Assembly: GCA_003550325.1 (NCBI GenBank)
Contig: QKWP01001270.1
Location: 63,072-127,071, forward strand
Origin: Gigaspora rosea
Taxonomy: Eukaryota > Glomeromycota > Glomeromycetes > Diversisporales > Gigasporaceae
Length of the DNA: 64,000 nt
Direction of reading: 5' to 3'
Part shown: positions 35,295 to 46,900 of the stretch, in pieces
Numbering within the stretch: position 1 is the first letter of the stretch
Layout: each line of letters opens with the position of its first letter
Translations under genes and position numbers: made by a program
Notes under the pieces: generated by a model
Told to the model about the DNA's origin: nothing
Seen by the model: only the letters and a program-made list of their open reading frames with translations
Databases searched by the model: none

Positions 35295-35811
35295 GGGTAG
35301 AGGGTACTATTTTAAAATTATATATAAACTTAATGGTAAATTTTTTTTATACTTAATTTTATAAAAAATTATAATAAATAAACTAATCATATTTTAAGCC
35401 AAGTTTGTATAGCAGGTTTTTCTGATTCTAATGATAGTAAAATCATTAAAATTGGTTAAAAACTCAGTAAGATATGAAATTTTAAAGATTGGGTATTAAA
35501 ATTTAATAATAAAACTAACTTATAAATTTACATAAATTGACCAATCAGCATTAGCAATTTCGTGCAACCCAGAAAATTTTTGGCCAACCCAGAAAAACTT
35601 TATAATATATACAAGTATATTTTTTTAAAATATAATAATAGTTCAAAATTTTACTATAATAGATAAATTGGTTTATTTATATTTTGTAAAATTTTAATAA
35701 AAATTAGTTGTAATTTAAAAAAGTTTTATTAGTAGCATATGTCAATTTTATATGAAAATTTCAAAATACTATATAAAAACTGTATAAAAATGATCTACGT
35801 ACCCTCTACTC
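35295..35811. mobile_element. piggyBac-like non-autonomous element, 517 bp, TTAA target
   Basis: Terminal inverted repeats GGGTAGAGGGTAC / GTACCCTCTACTC (one mismatch) are flanked by TTAA at 35291-35294 and 35812-35815, the target duplication of piggyBac transposons. It lies inside the right arm of a long inverted repeat whose uninterrupted left arm (33475-33560) shows the empty site aatcattTTAAattgac exactly. A second, inverted, interrupted copy is present at about 43640-50170. No coding. Confidence 0.85.
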
Positions 35812-36109
35812 TTAAATTGACATGTGTCATTTTAAAATTGATATGAATTGTAAAGTGACACATAACATATATACAGACGGTTCACTAGAAGAAGTAGGAA
35901 ATATCACTCAGCTACAAAGAATGGGTATAGGATGGATCATCCTAAATGAGCAGAACAAGGACAATCCAGTTCTTTTAACACAATTTGCAGTGCAATACAA
36001 GACTGGCCATCATCAACTAGATCAGAATTAGGGGCAATAGGAATTGCATTGCTTGTAATCCCACAAAAGTGCAAAGTCAATATATACACTGACAGTGCAA
36101 ATAGCATGA

Positions 36110-37437
36110 CAGAAATTCCTTTTTATTGGCTGTTATGTCAGATGATCATCATCAAATATGATTGGCTAATATTTATTAATACTGTAACTAATAATAAGTG
36201 ATAATGATAATACAGTAATTTATATATATAATAAATAGTTATTGGATGTGTAGCATCCAATAACAGTTTTATTTGGCAGGAGAAATGAGAATACCATGAT
36301 CCGAAGGATCACGAGATGATCATTTTGGATGACAAATAAAAGAAGTGTCTGGCTTTGAATTTAATGTGCTAACCTGGGCCCCGAAGGGGCTCAGGTTGTC
36401 AAGCACATTAAATTCAAAGCCAGATACGCTGTTATTGGATGAGGAACATTCAATAACGGATTTATTTTTCTTTTTCTGTTATACCGTGAGTTTGTGTGAG
36501 TCTATTTGGTGTATAACAACTGTTATACGACCCACATTCACTATGAAAAAGAAAAATAATATCAGATATTTAAAATTTGGTCGTACATACATACATAACG
36601 TAGGTCTAAATTCGATTAAGAAATTAATTCTGTTAATATTTAATTTGAAATACCCAGTGTAAATTTTTTTGTTTCGTTGCAAATTTTATTATAATTATAT
36701 ATATAACTGATAACAATAAATAGTAAAATATTCCTTTTATTCTATTGTTACAATTGTTATTAGTTAATACAATATGTATTATACTTATTTATAATTATAA
36801 GTGCGTTTATGCATATGCATCTACAAACCCTATAGTACAACTTAGCGAAATACAATAAACTATAAATTATACAATTTCTACAACTTATAAAGAACCTAAA
36901 TAGTTTAAAGTAAGAGATTTGTAAATGCGAAGAATATAAAATAAAAAACAAAAAATGCTATATTGCTGTATTATTAATACTTACCAGAATAACCTTTTAT
37001 AATCGGTACTAAAAAAAGAATACAGTATGTATTACAAAAATTACACTTTATAAAGGCTATGAACTTTAGAAATCTTCCTTACAGTTCAAATATAAGGCAG
37101 CTAAAGAACAAATAACAAAACTGCTTACTTTATCTTTTTGAATCGTTACTAAAATATTAAAAAAAATAATAATAATAGTTTTATTTATATTATTACCTGC
37201 TATAAAAAAAACTGCCTCTAATAAAAGTCCTGCAAATTCAATGATCTCAATGATGGGTCACTAAAATTCACTTGCAATACATCTAACAAACGGTCTTGCA
37301 AAGTTTCATAAAGAACGGGCGATTCCTTTGATGTATAACCATATGATACATTTGCTTTTTATATGATTTTTATATATAAAAATCTCATGTAACACTTATG
37401 CATATATAGAATTTCTGTTATGCTAGTGAAATGCGAT
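36110..37437. mobile_element. 1.33-kb insertion in the LINE RNase H region
   Basis: The LINE frame DSANSM rejoins IKKVLY across it. Flanks TAGCATGA (36102-36109) and TTGCATGA (37438-37445) are an 8-bp duplication with one mismatch. CAGAAATTC at the left and its complement near 37410 form a short inverted repeat, though about 20 further bases lie at the right end. The interior is non-coding with hairpins, including tattggatg/catccaata pairs at about 36240-36265 and 36430-36460. Confidence 0.65.
36345..36427. repeat. 83-bp near-perfect hairpin with GC-rich tip
   Basis: Arms from gtgtctggctttgaatttaa to its complement ending gccagatac pair for about 38 bp around a tip reading gggccccgaaggggct. 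It is much more GC-rich than its surroundings. Confidence 0.8.
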
Positions 37438-38798
37438 TTGCATGATCAAAAAAGTGCTGTATAACTCGAAAAAACCAAAAATTTCAAAGTTAAAGAATGG
37501 AAGTATCCTTGCAATGATTGAATGTTTAATTAAACTTAAGGAGCTAGACATTAATTTCGTTAAAGTAAAAGGGCACAGTGGCATTTACTTTAACAAGCAG
37601 GTGGATAAGTTGGCAAAGGAGGGCTACAAAAATGGGAAAGTTATTAGTTGGAATGTTGAGTGGTCAAAATTGGTAAAGGCCGTACCTAGGTGGAATCATT
37701 ATATAATAGATACACCTGTTAGAGGTTTTATAAATAGTATTACAAATTTGTATTATAGTGTAGAATGGTTACATACAAGTAGTATAGAGTATTTAGAAAG
37801 TAGGAATAATATAGAGAGGGAAGTCGATTAGAAGGGAATCTGGCAGAATTTTAAAAAGAATGCAGGGTCAAGATATAGAAGCTTGAAAAGTAGTAGAGAA
37901 TGGGTGTTTGATACAAAGTGTCTGAACGATTTACTGGCAACTTTAAGTACATTGCACAAAAGAAACCCGTTAATGTACCTGATAAATACTAGCATGTTTT
38001 CGTGAAAAAGAAAACCTGGAGCATCTAGCAAGATGTGAATTATACAAAATCTTTTGGAAAAAAATTGAACTCAAGGCTGCAAATCTCGCAATAGAAGAAA
38101 AAATTCTCGCCAGAAAAAGAAAAAGCAAGCATAACGAAGGCATATTTACAGTAGAAAATGAAAACACAGAAGCAGTTTTAATTGGATTATCAAGAAAGAA
38201 CAAACTTGAAAACCGTATAAACTGTATAAGAGGTGTCCTTCTAATTAATAGCAATAAAAGTATGGAACTGCAAAATACCCAAAAGAGATATATACATGAG
38301 CTCAGAAGAGAATTTAAAAAAACTATCTGGGTTTGCAGATGCGAGGCAGTCAATGAATAGGAGAAAAATCAAGGTCTTTTGAACAAAGACAAAAGAAAGA
38401 AAACAGTGTAAGAAAAAGACCGTGTAGAAAAAGTTTATTTAAGAAAACCCTAAAAGTAGCAGAATCAGAGCTTAAAATAGGGGAAAAAAAATGTTGGGAC
38501 AAGGTTGAAATTTGTTTGGCCAACCTAGTCCAAACTAATTCCAAACCGGTCTAGTCTGGTCTATATAGACCAGCTAGTAAACATATATAATGCAATTTTG
38601 ACAAGGCTAGCGACCACTATCTGTTAACCCGAGGAAGTACCTTCAGAAAGTTGAAGGCCTAAGGATAGGAAAAAGGTTGCTGCAGCGATCGCACCTGGGC
38701 ACTAAATAGCAGCTGAGTAAGTCTTTATTGTAGAAAAAGAAGGGTTAAAGACAGTAGTTGGAGACCTTTGTATGTAATATCATGTGTATTCTTTAGTC

Positions 38799-38826
38799 AA
38801 TAAAGGCAGGATTGCCAAAAAAAAAA
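38799..38826 (+). terminator. LINE polyadenylation signal and A-tail
   Basis: AATAAA at 38799-38804 is followed 12 bases later by a run of ten A residues, as expected for the 3' end of a reverse-transcribed polyadenylated LINE transcript. Confidence 0.6.
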
Positions 38827-38836
38827 CTCTTTTGTT

Positions 38837-40542
38837 AGTTCTAATATTAAATATAAAAAATTATTAATTTTAGATAACATATACAATTTTAACTGAAAAT
38901 TCAAACTTGTGAAAGGTGTTTTTATGTATGTTCCTAAATCTCAAAAACTAGAAAGCATTATGCATTCAGAAAATCTGTGCTTATTTATGCATAATGTAGA
39001 TTATGTAACAATTTGATCAATATTTTCTGTTATACAAAGATTTATCCTATCACCATTAATAGATTAAAAATTCTAATAGTGATTCTTAATAATTATTTGA
39101 TCAAATTCGGTAAAAATTTTTTTATTTTTATTCTATTGTTTTGTAAAAACAAAATAAAAAATAGTTCAGTGAATTTGGTTTAGTGATTATTGAAAGATCA
39201 TTGCTAAAAGTTTTAAAAAAACTTATAATATCAAAAAACATCAGGTAAAATTTGAACTTTAACAAAATTTTTTGATAACTAAACTATAAAGTTGATAAAA
39301 TTTTTATTTAATTCTGTAGTACATATAATTAAAATAAAATATTTTGGTTGAATTTGAATAACTGGTTGTCAGGAAATATTCATTAAAAGGTAAAAAAAAA
39401 AATTAGCTGCATCTTTTTTTTAAAAGACATCTAAATTTTGAATAACAATTACTTAACACATACCTGGCAAAATTTGACCAAAATTTTTTTATATTAATTC
39501 TATAAGCTCACATAATAGCAATAAAAAGTTTTAATTAAATTTGATTAATTAAATGCCAAGTAATTGTTATTTAAAGTTTAGATGTTTTTCAAAAAGAAAC
39601 TATAGCCAAATTTTTTTTTCAATGTTTAATGAATATTTTTCGACAACTGCTATTCAAATTCAACCAAAATTTTTTTATTTTAATTCTATAACCACATGAA
39701 TTAAAATATCATTTTTGGATAGTTGGTTGTCAAGAATTTTTGTTTAAATTCAAAGAATAAAAAGTTTACTAATTTTAGTTAGTTTTTTTTTTAAAAAAAA
39801 AACTTTTTAACGATGATGATCTCTTGATAATTACTAAACCAAATAAACATTTTTCTATTTTAATCCCACAAGCTTATAAAATTTTACTGAATTTGGTCAA
39901 GTAATTATTGAAAAATCATCATTAGAAATTTTTGAAAACTTACAAATTATTCCTTTTTAGGAGGTTGTATTACTAACACAAATAAGTAAAGCCGCAATAA
40001 TGGAATTAAATGCAATTTCTATTTTGAACATACTTACCCGATATATTTGTATTCCAAAAGAGTTAACATGGTAATTATAGTAACTATATAGAATAAAATC
40101 GTGAATTTTTTTCAAACAACAGTGCACTAAAGCCTGGTAGTAATTTCAAATTGTATCATATATTAAGTCACATAATAGTTTATTAATCTATCGCTGCGAT
40201 ATAATATATATATGATAATTAATCACTATATTAATATACAATATAACACCATTGGTCGGAGTTCAAATCAATTGCTATTGTAGATCAGAATTTTTTAATA
40301 ATGATATAATTGTTTCAAATCTAAATTAATAATTAATTCAATAAATATGTTACGTAATGTTTTCTTGAACTTGAACCATTTTTGAAGTGAAGAAATCTAG
40401 ATGATAGCACATGGTTGAAGACAAATTTTTATGTTTTGGATATTAGTTAAATGATTAGATATATTGATTAATGTTTCTGTAGTTATTTAATAATTAAACC
40501 AGTTTATTTTTTGTTTTTTTATGCTATAATATAAAATAAAGA
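38837..40542. repeat. AT-rich region with a degenerate long palindrome
   Basis: About 39100-39950 forms nested imperfect inverted repeats centred near 39510 (for example gacatctaaattttgaataa against ttatttaaagtttagatg, and gaatttggtttagtgatta against taattactaaaccaaat). aaaatttttttattttaatt recurs about four times. No gene. Terminal repeats and a target duplication were not resolved. Confidence 0.5.
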
Positions 40543-42985
40543 AATGGCAGAATCATCAAATCCTATTTCATCTTTGGAAACTAACTTGCATTTTAATCTT
40601 GCTGCTAATATAAATAAAGTAATATTAATATATGGTTTAATAATTTTTATTAATTATTCATTAATATATATTAATTTTTAAATTTATAGCCTATTTTAAA
40701 AACTGCATTTACAGGACAATCGCTGAGATTTTACCTATGAATTACTCATATATAATAAATAAATTGCATGAACTTGATCCATTGATTAGTGATTCTGGCC
40801 GATATGACAAAGTTGGCTAAGCCAAAAAATTTTTGGCTTAGCGGTCGATTTTTTCAAAATCGGCTAATCGATTTTTATTTCACCAAAAATAGAAAATATA
40901 ATTTACGCATATTATGTACAAAAAGACATTTTTTATAGTGATCGTCATTCACAATAATTGAGAAAAAAACCTGTTAAAGCGATGCTTGGTTCATACAATA
41001 GTATATATCATAATATTTAAATGCATTTAAATGCACATGATACTATGTTGTAGAAAATAACTAAATTTGCACGAGTTAACCTGGGTCGCATGGCCAAAGG
41101 CCATGTGATACGAGTTAACTACGCAAATTTAGTTATTTATACAATCCCTATATTATTGTACAGGAACAACCCATGCGTCATCTTCACCTCAATAAAAACA
41201 ATAAAATAATTAAATCAGGATATTATTAATATTAAAGTGTTCCAATTAGTTATTTTTTAAATATGTGCCAATAAATGAGTGAAAAAGTACAGGTTGTTAT
41301 ATAAGACTCATAAAATAAGTTATGTTTTATGAATTTGCAAATCAAAATAACACTCAGGCCATTCATTATTGTAATATAGATTCTCTTATTCACGTTTTTA
41401 TTATTGCTAGTGAATTGACTTGGCAAAAAAATTATTGATCAATAATTGACCCGAAAAAATTTTTTTAATTGATCTAAAATCAAGGATACATGCTTGATCA
41501 AGTACGATCGATCAAGCATGTAATTTATGAACTCGAGTGGATATAATCGATCAATCATTAAGTCAATCATTGATCGATTATATTATATTTACTAGCTAAA
41601 AATATCATATTAAAAAGAATAAGGTCATGCAACCTTATATAAAATTACATCTCTTCTTATCCGCATGATGACCCGATAAGAGGCTAACACGATGCCCCGA
41701 TATTAATAATCACAACATTTTCATTAAAAATTTTCGTCCATATGAAACATTAACGTTAGACATTTGAATCAGAAATTAAATAATATCTCAGGTGAAATCA
41801 TATTAAAAAATTTTTAATCGATCAATATAATACTTAATTGATCGATCAGCATCATCAATCATTGATTGACCTATTGTTGCTCGAGCCTATTAATTGGTGC
41901 TCGATTATTGACCTAAATCGATCAATGATCGAGCATAATATAATCGATTCAATTTACTAATTATTGCAATTGTCATATGTGCGAACTTTTTTCTACAAAA
42001 AACATGATATTTTTATTCATTGCACATGCAAACGCTAAAGTTCTATAAGTTATATAGTTAGTATTTACATGCTAATAGTCTAATTAGAAAATCAGCTAAG
42101 CTAGCTAAGCTGATCAAAATTTATCAGCTTAGCCTAGCCGATAAATTTTGATTGGCCAGAATCACTACTATTAATCACAAACAAGAATATTTTAATCAAC
42201 CAAATAGTTGTTTTATTTTTAGTTAATATTGATTTTGCTGAATGTGCACATGTTTGGCTTGACGATTTTCAAGAAAAAACAAAGACAACAATGCACAAAA
42301 CAAGAGGTCATACTCTTAAAGGTCAGTGAGTTATATTTTGTGAAACAAGGCATTGCATTCATAGTCATGTTGTCAAAGAAAAGCAAGGAAAAAGATACAC
42401 AAATTAAGAATCCACATAGTAAACATCTAAGAGATACTAAGTGCTTAGCAACAATTGGATTTGAATTGAAAAGCATTATTTAGAAAGATCACATTCTCTT
42501 GAAGTATCTCTTCATTTTATATATAATCATGGTCCTAAAACAGCAATATCATTAAGTTTTCATTCTGTTAATAAACAAACAAATAAAGAATATCTATGAC
42601 TATTTCAATGTGGACATATCCCATCAACTGCATGTTATGAATATGAAGAAAGATTGCATTTATTGGCTGAAAATGAGAAAAAATTAGCAACTATTTTGGC
42701 CGATCATTCAATAAATCCAGATAGTAGGTACAGTACATTAAAAATCTTTATAAGAAGTTTCATCTAACTCAACTCGGAGCACGTAATGGAATTAATATGT
42801 TTGAATGACTTAAAAGTAAAATTGAGACTTACAATGAATTAGGGCATGGAAAAGCTGTTTTTCGATTATTTGATAAAAATAAAAAACAGCTTTGTTTTAT
42901 ATATTATTACCAATTTAATGCAAAGAATTCATGTAAACATTTGTCAAGCTGGAGAGATATGCTATATAGATGCATCATATTTGTT
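40543..42985 (+). pseudogene. MULE-type transposase, decayed and interrupted
   Basis: MAESSNPISSLETNLHFNLA opens at 40543. Beyond the insertion at 40797-42167 the frame reads FAECAHVWLDDFQEKTKTTM, RGHTLKGQ, stop, VIFCETRHCIHSHVVKEKQG, SKHLRDTKCLATIGFELK, HSLEVSLHFIYNHGPKTAIS, QCGHIPSTACYEYEERLHLL, GKAVFRLFDKNKKQLCFIYY and HVNICQAGEICYIDASY. The Cys/His spacing with a following YxDAS block resembles Mutator-like transposases with an N-terminal FLYWCH/WRKY-type finger, a family repeated in AM fungi. At least five stops or shifts; the C-terminal part is replaced by a palindromic element at 42999. Confidence 0.65.
40797..42167. mobile_element. Non-autonomous hAT-type element, 1371 bp
   Basis: Terminal inverted repeat TAGTGATTCTGGCC / GGCCAGAATCACTA with flanks CCATTGAT and CTATTAAT, an 8-bp duplication that differs by two transitions. 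Subterminal blocks repeat ggcttagc/gctaagcc words. Internal foldbacks include tttgcacgagttaac around catggccaaaggccatg (about 41065-41130) and many gatcaat/attgatc words at 41430-41950. Non-coding. Confidence 0.8.
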
Positions 42986-42998
42986 TAAATAACTTTGA

Positions 42999-43333
42999 TT
43001 TAGTGATCAGAATTGAATGAACTTTTTTGTTAGATGCGCCTTACTGAGAGCTTCATTTTAAAAAAAAGTTTGTTCAAATCGGTTTACTGGTGCCAAGATA
43101 ATTGGCAAAAACTGTTTTTTGCTTCTCAAATTTCAGGGGTTTTTGCTAAAAAAAACAAGTATGACTTCTATACTAGATGTCTGGGGTCCTCCCAGAAATT
43201 TGAGAAGCAAAAAACAGTTTTTGCTAATTATATTGGCATCCAGTAGACCGATTTGAACAAACTTTTTTTTAAAATGAAGCTCTCAGTAAGGCGCATCTAA
43301 TAAAAAAAAGTTTATTCAATTCTGATCACTAAA
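42999..43333. mobile_element. 335-bp long-palindrome element
   Basis: Arms of about 125 bp (tttagtgatcagaattgaat to aaactgttttttgcttctca and complement) enclose a core with gacttctatactagatgtct and ggggtcct. A similar unit, gacctatatgagagatgtct then agggtcct, follows directly at 43345-43378, so the core word is tandem with the flank. The TAGTGAT start matches the neighbouring hAT-type element's first seven bases. No 8-bp duplication found. Confidence 0.7.
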
Positions 43334-43986
43334 AATCTAGTTATGACCTATATGAGAGATGTCTAGGGTCCTAATTTTGTTTTTTTTGTTTATTTTTTAA
43401 AAAAACATTCATATCTTAAAATTTTGTTTATGAAACCACCTTTGGGGCTCTAATAAAAAAAATTTCTTGCTAAATTTTGTATATTAATACCTCTGATAAA
43501 ATCCCAGGTCTCACTCTAACTCTAAAGTAATTAAATTTTATTTTTTGTTTTATAAAAATTTATTTTTTTTGTTTTTGTTACATGGATTTGCAAATCTAAT
43601 TTATCTATGGTGTTCAACACCATAGGTGCGTTTTATAATAATTGATAGTAAAAATTTGAACTACATATTATTATATTTTAAAAAATTTAGTTAGTTGTAT
43701 ATATCACAAAGATTTTTTGGGTTGGCTCAAATTTTCTGGATTGCACAAAATCTCTAATTCTGATTAATCAATTTGCATAAATTTATAAGTTATTTTATTA
43801 CTAAATTTTAATATCCAATCTTTAAAAATTTATATCTCACTAAGTTTTTATCCAAATTTAATAATTTTACTATTATAGAATTAGAAAACACTGTTCTACA
43901 AACTCTTTTTAAGAATTAAAATTAGTTTGCTTAATATAATTTTTTATAAGGGAATAGAAATTTGTCGCACTTGCGACATGTCGCAC

Positions 43987-46900
43987 CAGGGACGATGATT
44001 TTATGCTGCAATAAATCATCAATTATGCATGCAATAAAAGTAAATTATGCATTTTTAATGCACATAAATTTTTTGTATTTATGCCATAATTTGCGCTAAA
44101 AAGTTTAAAATTATGCATAATTATGTTGTAGCATTATTGCATTTTGCAAAAGATGTACGTACATAGTGCATATTAACTTTTGTATAGCTTATCATGTCCT
44201 CAAGCATTTGCGTAGTTTTACTATTGCAATTAGCAAAGTTTTAATAATAAATAATATTTAATAAACTACTTAGAACCGATAAAAGCTACTAAGTATATTA
44301 GTTTGATATATTAATATATTTTTTTCAAATGCTATAAGTATTATAAGAATAGCTAAAATTACAACAATGTTTTTGCACTATTTCGATTGCATCAAGATGA
44401 ATATTCAAAAATGACCTTACTATATAGCACCTCTATTTGTTATAAATAAAATTCTGAAATTAACCACATATCTTCTATATTTTGTAATAATACGTATATA
44501 CAGTATGTTAAAGAGTAATCATAAATGACAAATTATATTAAGTACTAACTATTTAAAAATTTTTGAATACTCTAATTTTTAGCAATCGAAACAGTACACA
44601 AGTATTATAAAATAGTCTTTTTTATTCTTATAACATTGTGTTATAAATAAAAATCAATTGTATATAGAAATAATAATACAGTATTATTAATATTTGCTCA
44701 AATACCATTCATACTGTAACTTACTAATCATCATAACAATGCTTTGAGCAGCATTTATTCGATTTTAAATATAATAGTTTATTAAAAATAATAAAAATTT
44801 TACAAATATAAAAATAATAAATATAGACCATGCATCTCTTAAATAATAATCGTAATAAACAAAATTATACTGTTTTAAATTTTAATTTAAGAACTATTGT
44901 AATAAAGCATACTTAATCCTTTTAATGAATCAAGTGATAAATTATGGCGATCACTATCCAAAATTGAGTTATACATAGAAAAACTTCGTTCAACAGAACA
45001 GCTTGAAATTGGAAGCCATATGTAGTCTAAAGCAATTTTAGAAAGTAATGGTAATTGTAGTATTAAATCTTGCCAATATTCATTTAAGTTAACTTCTTCC
45101 AAAGATCTATGATATTCAAGACCACAATAAATGCCCTACTCAATAATTAATCCATTACTTGGATTTTGTAATTCAGTAATCACATTATAATGACGAATAT
45201 CTTTTCGCAATGAGTTTGAAGCTAAAAATAAAGAAGAATTAAAAATTTGACATGCTTTAAAAAGTGCCCATCCAGGATGCTGAGGAATATGTGCAGAAAA
45301 TTTGTTATAAGCAATTTCAAAAGCATTTTGAAAAATAGAATAAAAGTCATTTGGATTAAAGCCAAGTAATGTAATTTGTTCTTCTAATTCACTACCAAAG
45401 AAATCAGCTGTACGATTATTTTGAATATAAGCTGTTAAATTAACAAGTCTGCCTTCTACATAAGGAAAAACAGGCTTATTTTGTGTTTGAAAAAAATTAA
45501 GATCCTGGACAAATTGTTTTGCAAAAATAGTAATAAATAAAATATAAATTTTAATAAGTTTGAATTCTGTTTGAGAATTAAGAAAAGACATAATTGATTT
45601 AAGAATTTCACATTGCGGATCCAAAGATAATTCGCTATTAAAAAATCATTCCAATATTGAATATATTTATTAGCATAAAAGACCATCTCGAACCAAGTGT
45701 TCCATTTTGTTTTTACTGGAAGAGGAATTTTTCAAGGAGATTTAATTCCATTTAATCGTAAATGGCTTAAATATCGATTTTTACATGCAGCAAAGTATAC
45801 AAAATAATCTTTAACTTTTTGAAGTAAAGTTTTTACATATTTAAAATGAGGAAAGGTTTGCCATGTATCACTAAAAAAAAATTAAAATATTATACAAGTA
45901 AATATACATATAATTATAAATTAATTGTATATATCAGATATGTATTTAATTTATATACCTGATTAAATTTATAATATGTGCACAGCATGGAATATGAACA
46001 AGCTGTAGCATTAAAGGTTTTAAAACTTCTCTATAAGATTTTTTCATATAGGTAGCTAAGTCTGTAAGCAAAATTCTTGGAATAGATAAAGGAATATGAA
46101 AAGTTGTAATAACATTAACACAATTTTGACCGATAGTCGAATTATTAACCTGAATTAAAAATTCAACAGAAACTAGTTTAGTATTATTTCTATAAGAAAA
46201 AAGCGTATTAACTACACTTCTAGTACAGTCATCAGTAGTTTCATCTATTATGATCGCTACTGGTTGGTTTGTAAAAATTGAAACTAAATTTTCATAATGC
46301 CGTGAAAAAACTTGTGGCAAATAAAGTTGCTGTAACGTTGCAGCCTGTGGAATAGCACCTCCTTCACGTAAGTATTTTTTAAAAAAAGGTAATAAGTTGT
46401 TAACTTTCTCTAAAGGAATGTTTGCATTAGCAAATGCTTCAATTAAATCTTCAATTATGGCTTTTTTAATCTCATTGGCTAAGATTGTAGATTGAAGAGT
46501 TTGTTGATAAGTATTACGATTTTTACTTGCATAAAGTTTTTTGTTATTTAAATGAACTTTACTACTACAATGGTTATCAATTGTTGATTTACGATTCCAA
46601 TCGATAGAATGATCACAATAAATGCAAAAAAGTGCACCATTGTCAACACGAAGCTCATTGGGACGTTCTTGTTGCCGACTAAATACTGTTACTTTTGAAT
46701 TTTTTTTTATTTTTTTTTTTAAAATATAATTAGTTTGCTAAGAATTATGATTATTTTTATATAAAATTTATTTATTATATTTTATTTTTTTTAAATTAGT
46801 TTTTTATCGCTACGCTATTAAATTTTGTGAATTTCCAGATCTTGCATACTATCAATTTCTTAATAGTATAATAGACAAGGTTTATTGGATACACAGAATT

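Larger units (their letters stand above)
33475..35867. mobile_element. 2.4-kb long-inverted-repeat element in the LINE RNase H region
   Basis: Inverted arms of about 190 bp start tgttatgtgtcac and run through cttccgacccagtcatgtac to tttgaccaatg at about 33661; the right arm (about 35155-35867) is interrupted by a TTAA-flanked insertion. TATA at 33471-33474 and 35868-35871 is the likely target duplication, since removing one copy plus the element restores in-frame YTDGS. The interior holds a 24-bp minisatellite and tandem foldbacks. No transposase is present. Superfamily not assigned. Confidence 0.8.
33164..38360 (+). pseudogene. LINE ORF2, RNase H domain and tail, split by two insertions
   Basis: Pieces are 33164-33470, 35872-36101 and 37446-38360. 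Across the first insertion the frame rejoins as NLGV then YTDGSLEE, the first RNase H aspartate motif; GIGWIILNEQ, then SSTRSELGAIGIALL-like coding (partly frameshifted) and IYTDSANSM follow. Across the second insertion it rejoins to IKKVLYNSKKP and INFVKVKGHSGIYFNKQVDK, ending the RNase H fold (H and D residues). The tail reads EHLARCELYKIFWKKIELKA, the C-terminal Cys/His region of these LINEs. Stops and shifts are frequent. Confidence 0.85.
26324..38827 (+). mobile_element. LINE (non-LTR retrotransposon), full-length but dead, with three insertions
   Basis: ORF1-like protein, APE endonuclease, reverse transcriptase, RNase H and a C-terminal region occur in order on the plus strand. An AATAAA at 38799 and an A-run at 38817-38826 mark the 3' end. 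TCTTTTGTT occurs at 26315-26323 and 38828-38836 and is a plausible 9-bp target duplication, which would place the 5' end near 26324 inside the 3' flank of the hAT remnant. Removing insertions at 29676-30930, 33475-35867 and 36110-37437 leaves about 7.5 kb. Stops and frameshifts throughout show it is inactive. Architecture fits the I/Tad-like RNase-H-bearing clades; the exact clade is not determined. Confidence 0.85.
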
